Of a DNA stretch of 64,000 nucleotides, positions 48,832 to 61,400 are shown one piece after another. Position 1 is the first letter of the stretch; every line of letters begins with the position of its first letter. The notes beneath the pieces were generated by a model, which was not told the origin of the DNA, did no database searches, and saw nothing but the letters and a program-made list of their open reading frames with translations. The DNA is taken from NCBI GenBank assembly GCA_018340805.1, contig JACMZG010001914.1:1782660-1846659 (forward strand). Direction: 5' to 3'. The position numbers and the translations under genes were made by a program. Origin of the DNA: Microvelia longipes. Lineage: Eukaryota > Arthropoda > Insecta > Hemiptera > Veliidae.

Positions 48832-50480
48832 TTTGTTTCGTTACGATCTGGTCATGGTCTTAACGAGTATTAAACGTGTAAAAGAAATGGGCGAAATTCA
48901 AGGTATTTTATGTAATTAAGTCGTGAGTGAGTTAAAACAAAGCTCTTTTTAAACTTTCCGCCTCCGACATAGAGAACGTATGATCAATTTTACATGTGGG
49001 TGTATTTTAAATACGACCATTTGACAAACATGATTGTGCAAATGAAATTCCTTACGAGATATAGACGTAATTATCTGACCTACGTGTCATCTTTTGCAAG
49101 AAGCTTCAGTTACAGTATGACTATTGACCCACACGATAGTCTGTGGATAGTGACTGTGGAAACCCTGGCAATCAGCTACAGGGACGTAATAGTCACGTCC
49201 TAGGTTACTTGACTCTTTTCATTGCCAACAATTTTAATTTTAGTTTTGCTTCTCTTGATTTATTAGCCACCCCGAAGACGTAATACGTGGGACGTTTTGG
49301 CGCACCCAGCTCATTAATACCATCTCTGATAGAAATTTGGAACCGTCTTCCGTTTCGTTTACCTTATTTTAATGATAATTTATGATTTGGGTTAATTAAT
49401 GAAGATCGAAACAGTATAACGAATTCGTTCGATGATTTAGTTTTTCCCACCTCACTGTCTAGTCATGCGCCCTTGGTCTTTATTTCCCTAATTACTCAAT
49501 ATTTTTTTTAGAAGAATAATGTCACTATAAGAAATGATGCTCTACAATTTTATATTTCGAAGTTTGATATCTGAGTATTATTATTTTTCCTCGAGTATGG
49601 CAAAATCCGTTCTCTGGTTTTGAATATTAGAAGACTACACAGTACTAAGTAATGTTGCGGGGAGTTCGAGAATATTTTCTGTTGGAATAATCCTAAACAT
49701 TGTTCATTTATTTCTAACGTATGGCAAATTATGATGTGTACACTATTACTTATTATACTAATTTTATTTACCATATGCAGTAGGGTGAATTGAAAAAATT
49801 GAAAAAACTTATTTTTTAACACAGTAGTGCGGAAAAGTCGTGCACTGGTCTAACAAATAAAATGAGCTCTAGGAAAAGAAAATCGGTTAATATCTTCCGT
49901 TCGCGCAACGGCGGCAAAGTTGTGCATGGAATGATTCGTTCTTATTGTTATTCTCAGGGATTCAGTTTGCAGGAGTTTGGGTTAGAATCCATATGCTTAG
50001 AAACTTGGTGATCCAGGAACATATTCAGGTTAAATTGGCTTGTATACTCTAAGTATACTCAAAAACTAATAAAAAGAAATCCTCTTTAGTGGAAAAGAGC
50101 GAAATATGCATTATCTTGACTCAACCAGATGTTATAAATATTTGTTAGGTTGTGGGAAATACATAGCGTCGGTGTGCGGAAATTGCTATCGTATCCAGAC
50201 TATCTACAGACTATCTGTATGTTGAGCTGCGAGGGGCAGGCTTATTAGTCATTAGTTATTGTGTTACGACCTCGTCCCACGAACTAATACATCGACACAA
50301 ACGAAATACTCAACTTTATTATAACTTGTAACACTCTTATTTATGGCAGAGTTGATAACTTGTGACACAACTATCTATGGCAGGGGTTAATGCATTCGGA
50401 TAAGTGCATCTGCTTGAATCAAAGCTATCGAATATCGACCTGGTTAAATATTATTTAGTTTTGAAAATCCTCATAAGATT
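48832..50480. other. Intronic sequence
   Basis: No repeat boundary found. A short frame at 49862-50011 (49 codons, basic start MSSRKRKSVNIF then NGGKVVHGMIRSYCYSQGF) has protein-like composition but is not recognised; it may be the first exon of an old transposon gene. The minus frame 49550-49822 is not supported. Confidence 0.4.
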
Positions 50481-50494
50481 ACCATTTATAACAA

Positions 50495-50725
50495 AAATAC
50501 GGGCCTTCGGCCCGTAGCCGCTACGCGGCCTCGGCGCTTCGCGCCTCGTCCGCTCCACGGCGTCGGCCCACCGGGCCGCTTCGCGGCCCGGGGCCTCCCT
50601 GTGGCCGCTTTGCGGCCACATTGTTGTTGGTTTGTATTATGTGTTGTTCTTGTTACATGGCATTTTGCCATGTATCTAGCGAATTTTCACAGCCTTTACA
50701 CACAGGCCCGCTTCGCGGGCCTGAG
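50495..50725. repeat. GC-rich array of short hairpins
   Basis: Six or more adjacent palindromes with TTCG/TACG/TTTG-type loops: GGGCCTTCGGCCC, GCCGCTACGCGGC, GGCGCTTCGCGCC, GGGCCGCTTCGCGGCCC, TGGCCGCTTTGCGGCCA and, after a gap, GGCCCGCTTCGCGGGCC at about 50705. GC content is far above the surroundings. TAGCCGCTACGCGGCCTCGG is shared with about 30489. Origin is unknown. Confidence 0.75.
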
Positions 50726-51044
50726 AGGCTTTCTCACAAATTTGATTTTGCTAATTGAGATTTTATTCATACTCTATTATTAATAGTATGCTATAATATT
50801 AAAATTAAGAAGCATTATTGTGCCGGCAATCGCGCAACAATCGTCACGAAATTCATTCTAGCTACACAAATTTAAAGTCAGACAGCTTTAACTTTCAGAG
50901 TTTTATTGATATAAGTATCGATACGAAGAAGAACAACTGTAACATAAAACGTCCGTTTTCGCGAACAATAATCGAACAAGAACCCGTAAAAAACCCATTT
51001 GAACCCTGGTTAGAACCCGTAAAAGAATATTTTACCGTCTAAAC
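50726..51044. other. Sequence between the hairpin array and the Harbinger element
   Basis: Holds an open frame (50818-51042) with mixed composition that ends with EPVKNPFEPWLEPVKEYFTV and stops 2 bases before the TTA flank of the next element. It could be a fragment of a coding sequence, but no family is recognised. Confidence 0.3.
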
Positions 51045-51047
51045 TTA

Positions 51048-52262
51048 GGCCCGTATTCAAAGACGTTTCCTAACATTTTCCTAACATTCTCCTAACTTTT
51101 TCCTAACATTTTCCTAACATTCTCCTAACTTTTTCCTAACATTTTCCTAACTTTTTCCTAACATTTTTCTAACTCCTAACATTCTCCTAACATTTTCCTA
51201 ACGTTCTCCTATCGTGTTTTAAAAGTCTTTTAGAGGCTTCGCATGATTTTATTTAGTAAGAACCTAAGGTAGATATGTCAAAAAGTGATACCAATGTAAG
51301 TAACGTAATATATCCCAAAATATCAATGTTATTAACTTATTACCTGGATTTACGACACACTTTGTCATAAACAACAATGCGGCCTTGCTTTGGCGAATGT
51401 TAAATATAATAGAAACTTTATTTACATATGTTTTCAGTAAACAGTAGAGTTAATACAATTACAATGTTCAATTATGTGTAACAGCTTTCATAAAATAAAG
51501 CAGTATCAAGCGTTCAAGTTTGAACGTGGACCAGGTTATACGAATCCAAAGGTGTCTAAATGAAGACCTGTTAATCAGTGCAACACTGTTTTCATTTTGC
51601 TAAATCATTTACACAATTTTGTTTTTCGTATTTTGTCATCAAATTCATTTTTGGTTGTGTAAATTTTTTTTGGTATAATAATGGCTGAATTATTCACACC
51701 GGACCAACTGAATTTCCTCTTTGAATCGATAGCCCGCCACAAACAGACCATAGAAAATAAAAAATCTGATTGTGTTAAAAGAATTTCAGGGTAAACTCCC
51801 TAATAGTAAGGTAAGTGGATTAACAGTATTATGTAAATTTATGTAGATAGTTATAAATACGACAAAGTGTGTCGTAAATCCAGGTAATAAGTTAATAACA
51901 TTGATATTTTGCGATATATTACGTTATTTACAATGGCATCACTTTTTGACTTGACTATCTTAGGTTCTTACTAAAAAAATCATGCGAAGCCTCTAAATGA
52001 CTTTTAAAACACGGGAACGATCATTTAAATTTCGTGGCTTAAAAACATTTCCCTTACCTAAACCTAAGGTGAGTGTTAGGAGAATGTTAGGAGTTAGGAA
52101 AATGTTAGGAATGTTAGGAAAATGTTAGGAGAATGTTAGGAAAGGAAAAAGTTAGGTGTTAGGAGAATGTTAGGAAAATGTTAGGAAAATGTTAGGAAAA
52201 AGTTAGGAAAAAGTTAGGAGAATGTTAGGAAAATGTTAGGAAAACGTCTTTGAATACGGCCC
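51048..52262. mobile_element. Harbinger-type element with TTAGGAAAATG arrays
   Basis: The ends read GGCCCGTATTCAAAGACG and the inverse CGTCTTTGAATACGGCCC. They are flanked by TTA (51045-51047) and TAA (52263-52265), matching the TWA target preference of PIF/Harbinger but not an exact duplication. Behind each tip is an array of CCTAACATTTT (left) or GTTAGGAAAAT (right) units. Inner arms continue to about 51385 and from about 51850 (ATTACCTGGATTTACGACAC and complement). The interior has a Myb/SANT-like gene remnant, which supports the Harbinger assignment. Confidence 0.65.
51681..51794 (+). pseudogene. Myb/SANT-like DNA-binding protein remnant (Harbinger type)
   Basis: An ATG opens 37 codons: MAELFTPDQLNFLFESIARH, then a KQTIENKKSD segment. 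The 'F-x-x-x-Q-x-x-x-L-x-x-x-x-x-H-x-x-x-IENKKSD' layout matches the first helices of the Myb/SANT-like proteins that accompany PIF/Harbinger transposases and many host-domesticated relatives. A 1-base shift near 51775 moves the frame to one that runs to a consensus donor (AAG followed by GTAAGT at about 51811). The rest of the protein and the transposase are missing. Confidence 0.5.
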
Positions 52263-52265
52263 TAA

Positions 52266-52900
52266 TAAATCTTGAAACGAATCGAAAAACTAGAATAAAA
52301 TACGTCAAACATAATTCTTTCCTGACAGTGTTGTCCAAACAAAAAAAATAAAAAAAAAAAAAAAAACAAATATAGATAAAAATAAACCTAGCGGCGGCCG
52401 CGACAATTATAAACAAAAATATATTCATGATTTTAGTTTTTAAATAAAAATGCCGTTTCCGTCACTTAAGATTGCCTGACTGAGCTGAAACCGGTCGCAA
52501 TCGTTTTAGAATGACTTCGACCATATAAAGACTACTTCGAGGTTCTTCCGCTTTACGGGCCTGCTTAGCTCGGCGTGGTTTAGTGAAAGCCATTTTTGTC
52601 CTGTCTCTCTGGGACAGTAGGCTTACCAGGATGGAGCAAGAGGTAGAGGTCCCTCTTTTATACTATATCACCACCCTCTAACACTACTGAACCCAACAGA
52701 TATCGTACGAGTCTTTGACCTAGACGTATACATATATACAAGATTATATATATATATGTATACCGTTTGCGCCATTTGTGATGTTTCGATTGAGCTGAAA
52801 TCGGTCTTAATCGGCTCAGCTAGCCGTCTACTTTAATACGAGATACCTTGTTTTAAAGCCATTTCAAGTTTCAAAAAAAAATTTTTTTCATGACGTCATA
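52266..52900. repeat. Dispersed 'accggt' repeat, complementary copy and partial copy
   Basis: About 52445-52760 contains GAGCTGAAACCGGTCGCAAT, then AACACTACTGAACCCAACAG and a CGTATAC-AT linker, complementary to the family copy at 16905. A second partial copy begins at about 52785 (GATTGAGCTGAAATCGGTCT). Poly-A tracts lie at about 52339-52365. Confidence 0.5.
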
Positions 52901-53043
52901 ACTTTGGTTGATGACGTCATAATGTTTTTATAAACAATAGGCCTCGTAACCTCCTCGACATCTCGCGTTTTGCAATGTTTCGTTTCAATTTGAGAACGCC
53001 TTCGAGAGTTATCGTTCGCCATACGAAAGGGTAGAAACTCTTA

Positions 53044-53048
53044 CATAC

Positions 53049-53111
<63 letters not shown>

Positions 53112-53117
53112 TATATA
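53044..53117. repeat. (AT)n microsatellite
   Basis: About 75 bp of AT with ATACAT ends. It is followed at about 53205-53255 by CATAACGAAAATTCGCTAAA, the inverted form of the flank found at other AT tracts. Confidence 0.85.
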
Positions 53118-53479
53118 AACTTTTTTCGGACATATATTTTTGTTATCAGGAAGTCAATAGGAACCGATTCCGCTCACTCCCACCCTCAACTTCCGTCATC
53201 CGAACAACCTCATAAGCGTCATTTTCATAACGAAAATTCGCTAAAAGGAAATTTATTACTTTGCCTTTTATCGGGGAAAACTCCAAGGTTTACACCCTAC
53301 TTTTCAGAATTTAAAGTGTTATTTAACGACTTGATCAGCCAAGGGAGGGAGGTTTTGGTATAGTTTGACCAACTTAATTTGAATAGAGAATATTTAACTT
53401 TTCAGATTTTATAAAGATTTAGATTGGTAGCACCGTTTAATTATTTAATAAAGGAAACAACGACAAATTATTTTTACTT

Positions 53480-53790
53480 TTAATTTATGTGATAAATAAG
53501 TATACTAAGTTTCATCTCAATACTCCTTGTATATCTACGGATTTTCTCTGACCCCAAGTGTTAAACAGCATTGAACGAAGTCAGCATCTGGATGGGTGAT
53601 CATTAGGAATAAAATTTTATTGCCTAAGGACGAGCGAAGCGAGTGCTAGGACGTACTACCATATAACTGGGGGATTTCCATACTCTGAAGATGAGCGAAA
53701 TAAGTCCGAAGTAGTGAGGATGAGCGTAATGAACCTTATAAGAAGAGGAAAAGTTCTGAGGAACCCCGTACCCGATTTTTATGTAATACC
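53480..53790 (+). repeat. 5S-rRNA-related dispersed repeat, copy 4
   Basis: The only plus-strand copy. Its head is GATAAATAAGTATACTAAGT. The 5S-like core (about 53555-53612) is AAGTGTTAAACAGCATTGAA, then GTCAGCATCTGGATGGGTGA. It ends at about 53765-53780 with GGAACCCCGTACCCGATTTT. Most 5S signature bases are kept, but the 5' half of 5S rRNA is absent. Confidence 0.65.
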
Positions 53791-54005
53791 CTCAGGTTTA
53801 TTTAATCTTACGGTTTTAAATCCGTTAGGTTTTTGTTAACTTTAAATGTATCAAAGGAGTTATGTTACGTTTTCGATTATTAAATGATCATCTAAGTGCC
53901 TGTATATGTTGGTCTCTAGACCTTAATTTCCAGTCTTTATTTTCTATTTACTTTTCTTCTTTTACAGAATCTTAATTTTACATACATGCATACATACATA
54001 CATGT

Positions 54006-54127
<122 letters not shown>

Positions 54128-56444
54128 TACGAGATTTTGTTCCTAGACGTTTCTATGGGATACTTATAATGCCACTAATCTAGTAATATGACAAACTGTT
54201 ATAGGACAACCATCATGTAGCTACGAAGCGGCCCCCAGTGCCTATACCGCCTTTTGTTTTCTTAGTTTTGGAACTGAATGGGGAGAAATATACCTAGCTG
54301 TTGAAAGTTTCTCCTCGCCCACTGATTATTTATTTATTGTATGGAGAAAGAAGTTATTCTAGAGAATATAGGTTGAGTTGTGTTTGGAGAAAATAGAAGT
54401 AGTTAGGAACAAGTATAAAGCTGTCTCTGTAAAGATAATTTTGTTCATTTTTAAAATTGGTGACATTTATCTTGGTTCCTTTACTAAAATCTCTATTTAT
54501 GTTCACCCTAGAGTCAGCATTTAGATGTTGTAAGTTACACTTGAGAAACATGCGAGCATTTTAGATCACAGGATTTTAATTCATGAACAAGTAAATCAAA
54601 ATGTTGATCAATTAGGCCCTAGGTGAACAATTTTATTAAAGTTCCGATTACAACTGGACCTTATTTTTAAACCTAAATCTAAATTAATGAAAAGGGGTAA
54701 ATTTAAAAAAAAATTAATCACGTGGCTAGATTCAGATCAAGATTAGGGATGGAAAACGGTGTACGTTTATTTTGGTAAATCAATTAAATTTGGAATTACT
54801 AATTTTTAAAACTCAAGTTGTCTAAAATGAAAGACTATCAACAGAAAAACGATTTTACCAAGATTTTTATTTAAATGTAAACTTGTTTCTTTAGAACTGA
54901 TTTCAGATTGCGTATCTCCGCACTTGAATAAAATACAACTATAGAAGAGGGCCTTCGGTCACTGCCCGAACCGCGTCTGAGATATTTTTAATAAACGTTT
55001 AGAGAGAAAATTTATATTCGTTTTAAAATTAGATTTATTTCAAACTTTGTTTAGTGGTTGAGGAATCTCAAGCTGATAGGGTTTATAAGGTGGTTCAACT
55101 AGAGAGTTTTTATAAATGAAATCAATTTTTTTAATGTTAGGTTATAGTTCGGAATTGACGTCATTGCAGAAATAAATAGGCAATTTTCAGTGCTAACCGC
55201 CTGTACAGATTCCTGCAATGACGTCACATGTCAATCATAGAGAGATCAGGTTATAACCTCCGAATGCGTTTGGTTTGTTTACATCGAATCAGGGGGGGTT
55301 AACTTAAATGAGGAAAAGTTTGGATTCGATTATCGCAAGCTACTAAAAATAGCGCTGCGGCGGACCGGTGCGGACAACTCATGAACTAACTCCAATAGCT
55401 TTCCAAAAATAACTGATTATATTTTTATATTTAAATTTATTAATACCATGGCAATTCTTTGTTATGACAGCTACATTTATTATTATTATAAAATAATTGT
55501 TTTCTGTATTTATTTTTCACAAAAACGGTTCGCCGTTGCATGTTCTGTATTTCAAAAATTCAGAAACTAAAAGTAATTTGAAACCTTTTTAAAACTTCCA
55601 GAGAACGCTACTGATGGCAGATAAGTGTAAATTTCATGTAATTAATTTATTGATTTAGATGATTTTATCAGGTAATTACATTTAATCTTATGTGCGCATC
55701 TTGTAGATGTAAGTAAAATAAAGGCTGCATTAAAAGCCAAAATCTTTCTTCTACCAGGTGTAAACTTTAGCCACTATTTCATTATTACCTGATTGAATTA
55801 ATTAAATTAATAAATTACTTGAATGAAAAATTTAAAAATAATCAGAAACGTTCTGTGTAAGATTAAAGTGGTAGGGTTAGTTAAAACTATAACTATACAG
55901 AGTATAAAAATTATATTTCAAACTGACTGTGGGCAAAAAGCGGGAAATCAAGACACGCCCACTCATTGGAAGGTAGGTCCCCCGCCGCGCTAGTGTCGAC
56001 CGGAATCCAAATTTTCTCACCATTGAGTCGACAGTCTTACTGTTTAAGTATCTATAGTCTCTGCATCGAATTGAATAACTTTATAAATTTCTAACATCTT
56101 GAAGGAATCCAAAATATTTACAAGTCGACAATTATAATTTCTTAAAACATAATAAGACAATAATTATTCCTAGGTTAAAAAGTTGTTTCAAATTGCAATG
56201 TGTGTTGTCTTTGAGGCTTGAAAAATGTTAAAAATGAATGTGTCATGACAGATATTGACAAAGTATTAGTTTATAGGTTAATATGATTATTGCTGTATAA
56301 ACAACCTGGTTTGCAACGCTTGCTGCCGCAACACTTAACCATGTACTAATTAGCGATTGTTAAACTACTTTTATATATTATTTATTTTGTTCAAATTTAA
56401 TGATTTACTATGATTTTTTCTTACAAGACTTTTGTTTTGTTCAG
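54128..56444. other. Distal part of the TSC22 intron
   Basis: Mostly single-copy. It contains a mirrored pair of CRE-like sites (55156-55226) and an inverted repeat of about 45 bp (about 55640-55680 against 55785-55835, TATCAGGTAATTA/TAATTACCTGAT-type). A GC-richer patch is at about 55975-56010. Confidence 0.5.
55156..55226. promoter_or_regulatory. Inverted pair of TGACGTCA (CRE) sites
   Basis: TGACGTCATTGCAG at 55156-55169 and its complement CTGCAATGACGTCA at 55213-55226. The cores are consensus CRE/ATF sites, 1.2 kb upstream of the terminal exon. This could be an intronic enhancer or the arms of a small MITE; the sequence alone does not decide. Confidence 0.35.
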
Positions 56445-56675
56445 GATTTGGTGAAGAGTCATTTGATGTTTGCTGTTCGGGAAGAGGTGGAAGTATTAAA
56501 AGAGAAAATCTCCGAACTAATGGAAAGGATAAATCAGTTAGAATGTGAGAATAGTTTGCTGAAACAGCACGCCACGCAAGAAACACTGACGCAGTTATCT
56601 CAAATAGTTGTGCCGCAGTTGCCGCCCAGTCAGCTTCAGCCTAATCTATCCCAGCAGACTAATCCATCTACTTAG
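56445..56675 (+). CDS. bun: TSC22/bunched terminal coding exon: TSC box and leucine zipper
   Basis: Starts at the AG acceptor (56443-56444) with [20 protein letters not shown], joining in frame to the IDNKIEQAM end of the previous exon. Residues 1-17 complete the TSC box. A leucine zipper follows, with Leu at exon residues 18, 25, 32 and 39 ([19 protein letters not shown]). The 35-residue tail is Gln/Pro-rich ([19 protein letters not shown]) and ends at TAG 56673-56675. The QETLTQL segment after the zipper resembles insect bunched. The tail is shorter than the long Ala-rich tail of Drosophila. The product forms homo- or heterodimers in transcription and growth regulation. Upstream of 56445 the same frame happens to be open to 56400 but is intron. 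Confidence 0.95.
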   Translation, partial: DLVKSHLMFAVREEVEVLKEKISELMERINQLECENSLLKQHATQETLTQLSQIVVPQLPPSQLQPNLSQQTNPST

Positions 56676-58455
<1,780 letters not shown>

Positions 58456-61400
58456 TTCTACTAGTTTTACAAACGAAGGAAACAAACACTATGATGTGAA
58501 CTGACCATTGAGATTTTTTTTTAATGTTACCAAAAGAGAGAGAAATGCATTTACGCACGAAGACAACGATCTGTCAACAGTGTTGGACTCAGGGTCTGCC
58601 TTATACCAACTAAAACTCACTTCGCGAAACCCCTTGAACCTAGCCTGGAACCGTTATCTCTTATCTTGAGCCTTCCGCTGCAATGAGATAGCTTTAGCTC
58701 CATTACTGATGCTGATGATCCAATGATTTTGTGTAATTTTTTTTCTGTTTTTCACTCCATTTCCCTTCAGTACCTGCTGTTTTCTTCAGGTTTCTGAAAT
58801 AATTGTTTTCGTTTGATTAAAAATGAAATATAACCAACCCATTTTCTTGGTATTCTTGTCTAATAAAAAGTTTCTTAAATATTGTTATTTTGTATAAATG
58901 GGTTTTTTGTGGTAGACCATTTAAAGAGTATATCAGATTCTCTCTCAGGTTTTAAAAAATCACCAGCCTCTTCATACCATCCAACATACACCAAATAGCT
59001 GTATAAGTTGAAGTCTTGAGAGCCGTTTACAAAAAGGTTTTCTGATAAGGACTTCTCTCTCATAAATCAAAATTAAATATCTTTTACATCATTTTATTGA
59101 TCAAATATGTTTTTATTAAAATTCATTTTGAATTAAATGAAATCTGCTTCTATAGATTTGTTATATTCATAAAATAGTTTGTCTGGTTTATTTTTTCGTA
59201 GTATTACTTTTTTCATAATTTAAAAAAATAAATAATTAATTAACTAATTAAAAAGAAAATAGTTGATTGTTAAATTCAAAATTAAATTTGTACAAATTAA
59301 TTTGAATTGAAAGTTATAAAATACATTAAATTTTATTCTAACTATATAGTGTTGTTTTTTGTTGTCCATTTTATTTTTTTGTTTCTTTAAGCTCAATGTC
59401 TGAAAAAAGATTTAGATTTAATTTTTATAAGATTTGTTTTTAATTCTTTTTGGGCATTTTTACCTATTTATTTTGATACTAAATTGCTTTCTAATTAATT
59501 TTCCAATGATACTTATCTGTTTCTGTTACGGTCAGGATGTAATGCAAATACTATAAAAAAATATTTGTAACCCATTATTATATAATTATTGAAGATGTTT
59601 GCCTTACTTACTTACTGGGCTTATTGGACCGAAGACAGTTCATGGGCTCAGCCCTCTTCAACTACTAATATTTGCCTTAAGATTAAAAACCCATTTTTAT
59701 GTCAAATTATTTTAAGAAAATGTCAAGTCACTTGTGAGTTTTGGACGCATGATAGTCTGCCACCACCAACGTATGAATGGACGAGAACTTGAGCTTTATA
59801 CTACTTTCAAATGAACAAGGCGGGGCTTGTATATTGTGAGAGAGAGATATTCTAATTCTGATCTACTTGTGTCCGATTAGCACGCTTTCCTCACAATAAT
59901 GTCCTGTTTGCTCTGAAAATTTTAATCTTTATATGAAATTTATTTTGTCTTATAATAATATTTCTATACCATGAATAAAGACTTTAGAGTTCTTAAAATA
60001 TTCACCATTTAAATGTTAATCTAATGAATAAGAACCATATCTTTGGTGTATTGGATCTATGTCTTAAAACAACTGTTACAACTGTGTTGTGGTTTGTCAG
60101 ATTGCACCAAACTGAGCTTCTTTATACTTGATTCCATGAAACTCAAAATGTCCTCTATTTTAAAATAATTTTTAAAAATGGATTTTTATCACCTAAATGT
60201 TTGTTTATGGAAATTTATGTAGATTTTTTTTTGTGTAGAGGTCTTTAGACGTAAGATACTTGTTCTTTTGTAAACTATCCAGTAAAAATTTATGTAAAAC
60301 TACCCTCCAAAAATTTCTAGTTATTACATGCAAAATTATCGATTAAGAATTATTTATGGATGATAATTGGGTAGCGTTGAAATAAATGTAATTTGAGGCG
60401 AGAATATATTGGATTACTCTTTAGCTCTGACAATGCTTGAGTGAGCCACTTGAAAACTAGGTTGGGTCCCATGGAAGTATTATTTCGATGATATGGCGGG
60501 TTAGGCAAAATCTTAATGCCAGATTGCAGTTTTTTAAGTTTGCTTTTAGTCTTGAGATTCATTCAGCTAGAACCAGTGTTAAGAAAATCACCAAATCTAT
60601 GTACTTATATATCTATTTGCTCTAAAAAGTCAATGCTATGAGTTTTAACATTTTGAAATAATTAAAAAGAAAAAATTTTAAGTAACAATTATAATCTGAT
60701 TTTGTTTATTGATGTATAAGAACGCCTTTATGGTGTTCATTAATTATATATTCAATTTATGTTTAAAATGGTTTCTAGCAATCGCCTCTCTCTTTAATGC
60801 TACCTTGTATAATTTTAGTTATAAGTCAATTTTTATTTCTTTGATATTATTCAAATGTTACCTTATATTATTCATTAAGAGACAATTTTTTAATTATCCT
60901 TTAACCCTTAAGATTTTTAACTAAAATTTAAATTCATCTTATAAAATAATTCTTAATTTTATTTTGGAATATACATGGCTACCTCTCCAAAATGAAATTA
61001 TTAATAAAAATTAGTAATTTTTTGAAAAAAATGTAAAACTGGAATTTGATATCTGATTAATTTTTGAATCGGATTTTCCAGTAGAGAACGAAATTTGTAT
61101 GATTTTATTTTTGTTTATTTTTATAAATCCTGAAAATTGTTAGTTTTTAGGTTAAGACATTTAATAAAAGGTTTTTCGGCTACTGTGGAAACAATGAAAA
61201 ACTAAATTTTCTTATCAAAAGTACTTACTGTAAAACAGTTGCTGAATAACCATTTTCTGTGTTCACGAATTAAGGTTATCGATACTTTAGGTGTTTGTCA
61301 TTCTTAATTGTTGACTTAGAATAAAAAAACATTTTAAATAATATGTTTTTACTTTTTTTTTAAATGTCAAAAAGATTTGCAATAGTTGTATTGTTAAGAA

